Source: Bordetella parapertussis
GTDB lineage: Bacteria > Pseudomonadota > Gammaproteobacteria > Burkholderiales > Burkholderiaceae_B
Direction of reading: 5' to 3'
NCBI GenBank assembly: GCA_945911685.1
Contig: CAMEAW010000179.1
Location: 1 to 5,705, forward strand
DNA length: 5,705 nucleotides
Each line of letters opens with the position of its first letter. The first letter of the stretch is position 1. This document shows positions 1 through 5,581 of the stretch, piece after piece. Made by a program: the position numbers and the translations under genes. Below the pieces are notes generated by a model. It had not been told where the DNA came from. It made no database searches and saw only the letters and a program-made list of their open reading frames with translations.

Positions 1-149
1 TAGTGCTGGGTCGCAGCGTCAGCGCTGCGCCACAAAGACGGTTCAACGATATACAGGCAGAGTATTGGTCCCCGAGCAAGCGCTTGAGTCAGCGCCGCGT
101 GGTCATTGAGCCGCAGGTCACGTTTAAACCAAACAACGCTGTAACTCAT
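1..149 (-). CDS. DNA photolyase/cryptochrome family protein, N-terminal fragment
   Basis: Reading the minus strand from the ATG at 149-147 gives 49 open codons that run off the left edge. Residues 4-13 read SVVWFKRDLR and continue LNDHAAL, the hallmark start of the N-terminal alpha/beta domain of cryptochrome/photolyase proteins. Residues 28-36 (GPILCLYIV) form the second core beta strand, followed by EPSLW. Photolyases bind FAD in a C-terminal helical domain, which is outside the window, and use light to split pyrimidine dimers in DNA. This first domain carries the antenna cofactor in many members. The start is supported by the motif lying at the usual distance from Met; no strong ribosome binding site is seen. 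The start codon is 69 bp downstream of the MmgE/PrpD stop in the same direction, so read-through is possible, but a functional link is not implied. The subclass (CPD, 6-4 or cryptochrome) cannot be decided from 49 residues. Confidence 0.87.
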   Translation of the reverse strand, partial: MSYSVVWFKRDLRLNDHAALTQALARGPILCLYIVEPSLWRSADAATQH

Positions 150-179
150 TCTGGGGCAAACGGCCTGTGTGGGGCCAAG

Positions 180-211
180 AGCCGCCAGCCTATTAGGGCG
201 GCACGGCGGCT
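180..211 (-). terminator. possible weak hairpin after the MmgE/PrpD gene
   Basis: Just downstream of the MmgE/PrpD stop, AGCCGCC at 180-186 can pair with GGCGGCT at 205-211 (7 bp, 18-nt loop). The same left arm can instead pair with GGCGGC at 197-202 (6 bp, 10-nt loop). Both stems are GC-rich, but on the minus strand they are followed only by TCTTGG, not a proper T-run. It could be an inefficient terminator or just GC-rich sequence before the photolyase gene. Confidence 0.22.
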
Positions 212-218
212 TGGGCGG

Positions 219-1586
219 TTATTTGAATAGCTGTCGGATACTCGGTAAAGATTCTAACGTGGCAATGCGGTCATAAAGGGCAATATCCGCACCTTTGATT
301 GAACTGTTCGCAGCCTTGCCTGTTTCAAGGCAATCTAAAAACTTACGTTTTAAGCCCGCAGCGTCAATTGGATTTAAGGCGTTACCCAGCGGAAAACGAA
401 TCTCACCCGAGTCAAACTTACGACCATCATTGGTTTCGATGGTGACGCGATCGGTGAGCGCAAAGGCTGGATCGAGTGGGCAGACCGTATCGACCGTCTC
501 GATCGAAACCTTGTTATACAAACCGGCAACATCTGAGCGCGTCGCAAATGCATCCGTTAGCTGTGCGAGGCCGACCTCTCGCGCAACAATCGCTGAGGCC
601 ACCGCGAACTCAGCACTAAACTTTGCTTCGAGTCCAGTGACAGGGTGATGGTTTCTCAGCATAGAGGCTTGCGCTACGCCGGTGGTGATGTGAACCTTTT
701 TGATTTCATCCGCTTTAAGATTTTCAGCTTCAGCGATCTTGATCACGCCATCGATTGTGCGATGTGCTGAATAGCATACGGGGTAGCGTTTGATCGACAA
801 CCCGGTCTCTAAAATACGCAAAGCCTTACCAAGCGTGTCTGCTGGGCGGGTGCGATCAACGCGCCCAGCTTTTGACAGCGCATTCAGGTAGCCTGCTGGG
901 TGTTCAAAGACATCGGCCGCTGAGGTCATGCCTAGCATTGACAATCGCACAGCCTCGATACCGTGTGCCGCAGCTCGGCCTGCATGAAAGGGCTTTGTCA
1001 TCGTGCCAAAGTTAGCGACCAGGCCGCTGGCCAAGCTGGCTGCAATGGCCAAGGCCTGACGTGTGTCCGCCTCATTTAAACGGCGCAGGTACGAGACGGC
1101 GGCGGCCGCGCCAACGGCGCCAAACACGCCCGTTGGATGCCAGCCTTTCAAATGATACTGGTCAGTCTCGCGGCTAACGAGTTCGGCCCAGACTTCGTAG
1201 CCCACGACATAGGCGCGCAAGGCGTCAAGACCTGAGCTGTTGAGCACATAGCCCTCTGCCAAGATTGCGGGTACCAACGCGGTGCTGGGATGGCCCGACA
1301 ACGCGACATCATCGTAGTCAAGCGCATGACCAGCGACCGCGGTAATAAACGCAGCCTGAGCCGCTGGATGCATCGTCCCTAAAAAAGGTACAGGTGCTTC
1401 AGCGGGTGTGGTGGTGTTGGCCAAAAATTGACGCACGATGTTGACAACCGGCTCGTTGTGGCCGGCCATCATGGTGGCGATCGTATCCATAAAACCGGTT
1501 TTAGCAACGGCGAGTGCGCCTTGTTCATTGCTGCCAAACGTTGGCTTTGATACAAAGGCGGCGAGGGCTTGGGTTAATCCAGTCAT
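219..1586 (-). CDS. MmgE/PrpD family protein (2-methylcitrate dehydratase-like)
   Basis: This 455-residue protein has the full length and motif order of the MmgE/PrpD family: HALDYDD (87-93) followed by GHPS (98-101), a VVGYE segment (127-131), GWHPTG (148-153), GTMTKPFHAGRAA (194-206), KRYPVCYSAHR (266-276) and AKFSAEFAVA (321-330). The N-terminal part is the helical domain and the C-terminal part, from about residue 270, the smaller alpha/beta domain. Family members act on small di- and tricarboxylic acids without an iron-sulfur cluster: 2-methylcitrate dehydratase PrpD, cis-aconitate decarboxylase and iminodisuccinate epimerase are characterised examples. Conserved basic residues K198, H201 and K266 are present, so an active enzyme is likely. 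It starts 27 bp after the acyl-CoA dehydrogenase stop, with AAAGAGA about 5 nt before ATG as a modest ribosome binding site, which suggests co-transcription. No prpB or prpC is adjacent, so a methylcitrate-cycle role is not indicated. The reaction is unassigned. Confidence 0.93.
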   Translation of the reverse strand: MTGLTQALAAFVSKPTFGSNEQGALAVAKTGFMDTIATMMAGHNEPVVNIVRQFLANTTTPAEAPVPFLGTMHPAAQAAFITAVAGHALDYDDVALSGHPSTALVPAILAEGYVLNSSGLDALRAYVVGYEVWAELVSRETDQYHLKGWHPTGVFGAVGAAAAVSYLRRLNEADTRQALAIAASLASGLVANFGTMTKPFHAGRAAAHGIEAVRLSMLGMTSAADVFEHPAGYLNALSKAGRVDRTRPADTLGKALRILETGLSIKRYPVCYSAHRTIDGVIKIAEAENLKADEIKKVHITTGVAQASMLRNHHPVTGLEAKFSAEFAVASAIVAREVGLAQLTDAFATRSDVAGLYNKVSIETVDTVCPLDPAFALTDRVTIETNDGRKFDSGEIRFPLGNALNPIDAAGLKRKFLDCLETGKAANSSIKGADIALYDRIATLESLPSIRQLFK

Positions 1587-1613
1587 GTTTGTCTCTTTGT
1601 TGTGATTATTTTT

Positions 1614-2798
1614 TTAAAATGAACGGGGCATACCCAACATGTGCTCGCCGATATACGAAAGCACTAAGTTGGTCGAAATCGGCGCGATCTGAAACAGACG
1701 TGTTTCACGCCATTTGCGTTCAACGTCGTACTCTTTGGCATAGCCAAAACCGCCATGACACTGTAAGCACGCTTCTGCCGCGTGCCAGGTGGCGTCCGAG
1801 GCGAGCAGCTTGCCCATGTTGGCGTCATCGCCGCAAGGTAGGCCTGCATCAAAGAGGGCGGCCGCGCGCCGCAGCACCAAGTCTGCCGCGTCGGTCTCGG
1901 CGTGCGCACGGGCAATCGGAAACTGCACGGCCTGATTTTGACCGATTGGGCGATCAAACACACGCCGCTCGTTGACGTAAGCCACGGCTGTTTTGGTAAA
2001 CCAACGCGCGTCCCCAATCGCTTCAGCAGATACCAAGATTCGCTCGGCATTCATACCGTCAAGAATATATTTAAAGCCTTTGCCTTCTTCACCAATCAGG
2101 TTGTCAGCCGGTATCTTCAAATTATCAAAAAAGACTTCGGTGGCGTGATGGTTGATCATCGCCTTAAGTGGGCGAATCTCAAGCCCCTTACCTAGGCCGT
2201 CGCGAATATCTAACAAAAAGACTGACAGACCATCGCTTTTCTTTTTGCATTGATCAATGGGGGTGGTACGCGCCAACAGCAGCATCAAGTCAGAGTGCAA
2301 CGCACGCGAGGTCCAGACCTTTTGACCGTTGATCACGTAGTGATCGCCTTGACGTTCGGCGCGAGTCTTTAGCTTGGTTGTATCAGTGCCTGTGGTGGGC
2401 TCGGTGACACCAAAGGCTTGTAAGCGCACTTTGCCAGCGGCAATATCTGGCAGGTATTTTTTCTTTTGCGCCTCGCTGCCGTGACGCATCACTGTACCCA
2501 TGGTGTACATCTGTGCATGACAGGCGCCTGCATTACAGCCTGATTCATGAATCGTTTCAAGAATCACCATCGCTGCGCGCAACGGCATGCCGCTGCCACC
2601 GTACTCTTCAGGGATCAGAGCGCCCAAGTAACCCGACGCCGTGAGGGCCTGCACGAACTCTGTGGGATAAGCGAGTTTGTCTTCAAGGCCACGCCAGTAA
2701 GCGCCCGGAAAATCCGCACAAACGCGTTTGACGCCTTCGCGAATCTCAGGGTAATCCAAACCAGTGTCGATGGTCAGTGAGTGGGTTGTTTGAGTCAT
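1614..2798 (-). CDS. acyl-CoA dehydrogenase family flavoprotein
   Basis: At 394 residues this matches the acyl-CoA dehydrogenase family (FAD, alpha-beta oxidation of acyl-CoA, or the reverse as in CaiA). Visible in order: the N-terminal helical domain with IPEEYGGSG (62-70); the beta-domain flavin/substrate segment FGVTEPTTGTDTT (129-141); NGQKVWTS (157-164); a helix with MNAER (249-253); the C-terminal FAD-contact segment RRVFDRPIGQNQAVQF (278-293); and QCHGGFGYAKEYDVER (346-361) before the final helix. The usual catalytic glutamate of the YEGTSQI motif is absent: the aligned stretch after W363RETR reads FQIAPISTN, with P373 at the Glu position. E252 lies where isovaleryl- and long-chain acyl-CoA dehydrogenases carry their base, so activity is plausible. 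GGAG at 2807-2810, 8 nt before ATG, fixes the start. A promoter-like sequence lies just upstream, and the MmgE/PrpD gene follows after 27 bp. The chain-length or dicarboxyl specificity is unknown. Confidence 0.95.
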   Translation of the reverse strand: MTQTTHSLTIDTGLDYPEIREGVKRVCADFPGAYWRGLEDKLAYPTEFVQALTASGYLGALIPEEYGGSGMPLRAAMVILETIHESGCNAGACHAQMYTMGTVMRHGSEAQKKKYLPDIAAGKVRLQAFGVTEPTTGTDTTKLKTRAERQGDHYVINGQKVWTSRALHSDLMLLLARTTPIDQCKKKSDGLSVFLLDIRDGLGKGLEIRPLKAMINHHATEVFFDNLKIPADNLIGEEGKGFKYILDGMNAERILVSAEAIGDARWFTKTAVAYVNERRVFDRPIGQNQAVQFPIARAHAETDAADLVLRRAAALFDAGLPCGDDANMGKLLASDATWHAAEACLQCHGGFGYAKEYDVERKWRETRLFQIAPISTNLVLSYIGEHMLGMPRSF

Positions 2799-2821
2799 GT
2801 TACGTGCTCCGTATCAAAATT

Positions 2822-2850
2822 ATTATTTGCTGTGCTGTTAATTTGTTCAA
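2822..2850 (-). promoter_or_regulatory. putative sigma70 promoter for the acyl-CoA dehydrogenase gene
   Basis: On the minus strand TTGAAC (2850-2845) is followed after exactly 17 bp by AATAAT (2827-2822). These match the -35 and -10 consensus at 4 of 6 and 5 of 6 positions. Transcription would begin near 2815, giving a short leader of about 17 nt that holds the GGAG ribosome binding site (2807-2810) and the ATG at 2798. The region is strongly AT-rich compared with the flanking genes. The -35 hexamer is part of one unit of the 8-bp repeat. This is inferred from sequence only. Confidence 0.5.
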
Positions 2851-2884
2851 TCGTTATTTCGTTATTTTGTTATTTTGTTCAATT
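2837..2884. repeat. degenerate tandem repeat, six units of 8 bp
   Basis: Six consecutive 8-bp units in the same phase all begin with GTT on the plus strand: GTTAATTT, GTTCAATC, GTTATTTC, GTTATTTT, GTTATTTT, GTTCAATT. Two units are identical and the GTTCAAT unit occurs twice, producing a 10-bp direct repeat TTTGTTCAAT at 2842-2851 and 2874-2883. The array fills the middle of the 191-bp gap between the hydratase and dehydrogenase genes and overlaps the putative -35 box. It may be a short minisatellite or a set of phased AT-rich elements. Nothing shows whether its copy number varies. The rest of the gap (2885-2989) holds no feature I can support. Confidence 0.7.
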
Positions 2885-2989
2885 TATGCCGCGATCTTGA
2901 TGGTATTTAATTACCTTAGTTTCGCGGGTTTGCAAAGGTTCTACCGCACTCATCTGAAGGTCGCTATCGGCGCGCAGCGTTGACTTCAA

Positions 2990-3790
2990 TTAACACCCTT
3001 TGAAATTTGCTTTACGCTTTTCATTAAAGGCTGCGATGCCTTCCATGCGATCTTCGGTGCCGATCAAATGGTTGTAGGCTTCAATCTCAAATCTGAAGGC
3101 TGTGCGTAATTCCATTTGGCCGCCGTAGCGTACTGATTTTTTGATTTGACGAACCGATAGGGGGGCGTTGCTTGCGATGGCCTCAGCAGTTTCAAGCGCG
3201 CGGGGCAACACGTCAGCCGGTTCTAGCACTGCGTTGACCAAGCCATATTCATTCGCCTGTTGCGCGTTAAATGGTTTACCTGTCATGAGGATTTCTTTTG
3301 CGCGTCGCTCGCCAATCGCGCGCGGCAGATTTTGCGTGCCACCAGCGCCAGGCATGATGCCCAATGTGACTTCGGTCAGCGCAAAACGCGCGGCGTTGCT
3401 TGCGTAAATAAAATCGCACGACAAAGCCATTTCAAGGCCACCCGCATAAGCATGGCCGTTGACCGCTGCAATCACCGGCACAGGCAAATCCACCAGCGTC
3501 CAGTACATGCGTTCAAACAGTTCGTGTTGCAGTGTCCATTGCTTTTTGGTCATGCCGTTGCGCTCTTTTAGATCGCCACCTGCACAGAATATTTTTTCGC
3601 CTGCGCCAGTCAGCACCACGCAACGGATGTCACCTGGGTCAGCCGTGAGACGGTTCCAGAGGTCAAGCATGTCGTGACCCATTTGGGTGTTGACGGCGTT
3701 GCCCACTTGCGGGCGATTGATGGTGACTTTCAAGACGTGTGTGCCGATCACTTCTGTGGCAAGCGTTTCGTAGTTGGGGAGTGCGGTCAT
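2990..3790 (-). CDS. enoyl-CoA hydratase/isomerase (crotonase) family protein
   Basis: This 266-residue protein is full length for a crotonase. The two oxyanion-hole segments are present: FCAGGDLKE (68-76) and NGHAYAGGLEMALSCDF (111-127). Both glutamates used by enoyl-CoA hydratases to add water across the double bond are in place: E120 in AGGLEM and E140 in ALTEVTLG, followed by IMPGAGGTQ (145-153). The C-terminal helices (206-266) end with FNEKRKANFKG, a common crotonase ending. With both glutamates it is more likely a hydratase or dehydratase than an isomerase; CaiD (carnitinyl-CoA dehydratase) is a comparable family member. Its ATG overlaps the CoA-transferase stop as ATGA (3787-3790), a sign of translational coupling. 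AAGGA (3798-3802) lies 7 nt upstream inside the preceding gene and supports this start. Substrate specificity cannot be read from the sequence. Confidence 0.94.
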   Translation of the reverse strand: MTALPNYETLATEVIGTHVLKVTINRPQVGNAVNTQMGHDMLDLWNRLTADPGDIRCVVLTGAGEKIFCAGGDLKERNGMTKKQWTLQHELFERMYWTLVDLPVPVIAAVNGHAYAGGLEMALSCDFIYASNAARFALTEVTLGIMPGAGGTQNLPRAIGERRAKEILMTGKPFNAQQANEYGLVNAVLEPADVLPRALETAEAIASNAPLSVRQIKKSVRYGGQMELRTAFRFEIEAYNHLIGTEDRMEGIAAFNEKRKANFKGC

Positions 3791-4953
3791 GGATTTTTCC
3801 TTTTCAAAAACAGCTCTGTATGTTCACCAAGTTTTGGCGGAGGCGCAAGTGGTTTGGGCCGTACGCCATCGAAGCTAATGGGCAGGCCAAGAAACCTCAT
3901 GCCGGTGCCCGGTACGTCTTGTACTAAGCCGAGTGCTTCGGTTTGCGGGTGGGCAAGCATTTGCGCCAGATCATTGACCGGGGCGCAGGGCACACCAGCG
4001 GCCTCTAGCAGGGCAGTCCAATGGGCAGTCGTTTGAGTGGACACGATGGCCTCGATCATGCCATAAAGCTCGGCTTGGTGATTGACGCGCGCTGGGTTGT
4101 CGACAAAGCGCACGTCGTCAAGCCATTCGGGTCGACCCAAGACCTTGGCCAAAGATCTAAACAAACCATCGCTACCCGCTGCGATCACGATTTCACCATC
4201 GCTGGTCAGGTAACCCTTGTAGGGCACGATACCTGGAGCGCCAGAGCCCTGCTTGCCAGCTAATTGACCTGAGGCCAAGTATTGCGACGCGAGCAAGGAT
4301 ACCCAGCACGTCGCGGTCTCAAACAGCGATACATCAACGATGCGACCCAAGCCTGAGACTTGACGCTCATAGAGCGCAGTCAGGATGCCGATGATGCCCC
4401 ACATACCCGTGCCCATATCGACAATCGAGGCGCCCACCCGCACGGCGGGTCTTCCCGGCTCACCGGTCGTACTCATGATGCCGCCAAAGGCTTGCATCAG
4501 TGGATCGTAGCCAGGGCGTGCTTTGAGCGGACCTTCGCGACCGAAGGCTCCTAAGCTGCAGTAAATCAGCCGAGGCTGACGCGCCAACAGGCTTTTGCCA
4601 TCTAAGCCCAGCTGTTCAACGTGGCCCGGGCGCAGATTTTGAATGACGATGTCAGCCTCGTTGCAGATCAGATCTTTAAGGGCAGCGATTTGTTCGGGGT
4701 CGCGTAGTTCGCAGACCACCGATTGTTTGTTGCGGTTCAGAGCTTGAAAAAAAGCGGAGGCACCTTCCCAGAAGGGAGGGCCCCAACGGCGGGCGTCGTC
4801 GCCGTCGGCCTTTTCAATCTTGATGACGCGTGCCCCAAGCTCACTGAGGATTTGTCCCGCAAAGGGCGCGGCGACGCTGTGGCCGAGTTCGATGACGGTC
4901 AGCCCGGCAAACGGACCCACAGGGCTGGTTGAAGATTGCATTATCTCTGTCAT
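3787..4953 (-). CDS. CaiB/BaiF family CoA-transferase (class III)
   Basis: The protein belongs to class III CoA-transferases, which move CoA between carboxylic acids through an aspartyl-CoA thioester and form interlocked dimers. Evidence in order, counted from the chosen ATG: GPFAGLTVIELG (13-24), a GARVIKIEKADGDDAR segment (40-55), NLRPGHVEQLGL (106-117), the signature RLIYCSLGAFGREGP (128-142) with GYDPLMQAFGG (148-158), and VGASIVDMGTGM (173-184), where D179 is the likely catalytic aspartate. GRIVDVSLFE (203-212) is also typical. At 388 residues it is full length. An upstream TTG at 4962 is in frame and would add three residues. I prefer ATG at 4953; ATG at 4941 is also possible, and none has a strong ribosome binding site. 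It is first of the cassette and overlaps the hydratase gene by 4 bp. It probably activates the pathway substrate, with an unknown CoA donor. CaiB, formyl-CoA transferase and itaconate CoA-transferase are relatives. Confidence 0.94.
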   Translation of the reverse strand: MTEIMQSSTSPVGPFAGLTVIELGHSVAAPFAGQILSELGARVIKIEKADGDDARRWGPPFWEGASAFFQALNRNKQSVVCELRDPEQIAALKDLICNEADIVIQNLRPGHVEQLGLDGKSLLARQPRLIYCSLGAFGREGPLKARPGYDPLMQAFGGIMSTTGEPGRPAVRVGASIVDMGTGMWGIIGILTALYERQVSGLGRIVDVSLFETATCWVSLLASQYLASGQLAGKQGSGAPGIVPYKGYLTSDGEIVIAAGSDGLFRSLAKVLGRPEWLDDVRFVDNPARVNHQAELYGMIEAIVSTQTTAHWTALLEAAGVPCAPVNDLAQMLAHPQTEALGLVQDVPGTGMRFLGLPISFDGVRPKPLAPPPKLGEHTELFLKRKNP

Positions 4954-5016
4954 TTTTATCAATTGTCAGGTGGTTATCCCGCCATAAAGGTCACGGCTAG
5001 AAACATCAGGGCGCAC

Positions 5017-5053
5017 AAAAAAGGCTCAGTCCCTCAAAAGAGAGCCTGAGCCT
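5017..5053 (-). terminator. rho-independent terminator of the 147-residue protein gene
   Basis: On the minus strand AGGCTCAG (5053-5046) pairs perfectly with CTGAGCCT (5029-5022), and the 3' arm runs straight into a six-T run (5022-5017). The 16-nt loop can form a further CTC-TTTT-GAG mini-stem. It lies 74-110 nt after the stop codon at 5127 and upstream of the CoA-transferase gene, so it should separate the two transcription units. Confidence 0.85.
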
Positions 5054-5074
5054 GTTAATCATAGTTGGAAATTT

Positions 5075-5108
5075 GAATTCTGACCTTCGCAAGCGCGAAG
5101 GGGAATTC
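5075..5108. repeat. long imperfect hairpin between stop codon and terminator
   Basis: CCTTCGC (5084-5090) and GCGAAGG (5095-5101) form a perfect 7-bp stem with a 4-nt loop. GAATTC at 5075-5080 and again at 5103-5108 extends it by six pairs across a small asymmetric internal loop (TGA against G). In the minus-strand transcript it precedes the terminator by about 20 nt and is followed by AAATTT rather than a T-run. It may protect the 3' end of the mRNA, act as an auxiliary terminator, or be a protein-binding palindrome. Confidence 0.6.
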
Positions 5109-5113
5109 GCACG

Positions 5114-5132
5114 GACTAAAAAAAAGTTAGTC
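5114..5132. repeat. AT-rich inverted repeat spanning a stop codon
   Basis: GACTAA (5114-5119) and TTAGTC (5127-5132) form a 6-bp inverted repeat around a 7-nt loop. The right arm includes the TAA stop codon of the 147-residue protein. On the minus strand an 8-T run (5125-5118) fills the loop and enters the distal arm. The stem is weak, and an independent function is uncertain. Confidence 0.35.
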
Positions 5133-5570
5133 TGCTGCCAAGGCCAAGATCGCGGTAGTGGCGGCGACGCCCATGGCCGTCGATACCAAATCAGGCCGAG
5201 CTTGTTGGCCTTCGACGATAGGCTCAGGAGTTTGCGCCAGCTTGGGTCTGCGAGCATCCAGCACGCGTGCTCCAAGAAATTCACCTTGAAGTTGCTTGGT
5301 GACATTAATCAATGGGCCAAAAGCTACGCGGTTCACGAACTGATGTCCCTCAGAAACAAAGGCCTGTGAAATTTCGGAGCAGGCCGTCTCTGACCATTGC
5401 GTTTGCCATTTTTTGCGGGCGCCACCCGAGATCCACCTTGAAATGTGGCGGTTCAGTTTGGGTGGGCAGCCCACCAGCACGCATTTGGTTGGCTGGCGCG
5501 CATTGATCATTGTAGCCAATTGATTGCGGGCATATTCAGAATCATTAACGTAAACAATAAGGGTATCCAT
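5127..5570 (-). CDS. conserved-type hypothetical protein, 147 residues, function unknown
   Basis: I cannot assign a function. The gene is well supported: ATG at 5570 is preceded by AGGAG (5579-5583) at 8-nt spacing, and a clear terminator follows. The protein starts with a beta-strand-like TLIVYVND (3-10), then a likely helix (11-25) and a second strand KCVLVGCPP (29-37). A basic, tryptophan-containing helical stretch follows (42-60, with RHISRWISGGARKKW), then RVAFGPL (81-87) and ARVLDARRPKL (101-111). The alternating strand and helix pattern is reminiscent of a small alpha/beta (universal-stress or HUP-like) fold, but I see no nucleotide-binding G-x2-G-x9-G motif. After a proline- and glutamine-rich linker (112-127) the last 20 residues are hydrophobic and alanine-rich (LVSTAMGVAATTAILALAA) and could touch a membrane. 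It probably forms an operon with the membrane-helix protein upstream. Confidence 0.8.
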   Translation of the reverse strand: MDTLIVYVNDSEYARNQLATMINARQPTKCVLVGCPPKLNRHISRWISGGARKKWQTQWSETACSEISQAFVSEGHQFVNRVAFGPLINVTKQLQGEFLGARVLDARRPKLAQTPEPIVEGQQARPDLVSTAMGVAATTAILALAAD

Positions 5571-5581
5571 GTGACAATCTC

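Noticed and set aside
12..29. Perfect 7-bp hairpin CGCAGCG-TCAG-CGCTGCG
   Set aside because: It lies within the photolyase coding frame, has no T-run on either strand, and is explained by Arg/Ser/Ala codons.
3..230. Plus-strand open frame of 75 codons at the left edge
   Set aside because: It lies opposite the recognisable photolyase N-terminus and the end of the MmgE/PrpD gene, and its translation has no recognisable motif.
2777..2983. Plus-strand open frame encoding a hydrophobic 68-residue peptide
   Set aside because: It starts with GTG inside the dehydrogenase gene, and its hydrophobicity comes from the T-rich 8-bp repeat. There is no ribosome binding site and it opposes the promoter-like sequence on the other strand.
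4963..5016. Possible promoter or operator before the CoA-transferase gene (GGCGG-N5-CCACC on the minus strand)
   Set aside because: The inverted repeat is imperfect, and no -35/-10 pair with acceptable spacing could be found by eye.
5073..5369. Plus-strand open frame opposite the 147-residue protein gene
   Set aside because: It passes through the hairpins and runs antisense to a gene with a good ribosome binding site and terminator; the composition looks like a shadow frame.
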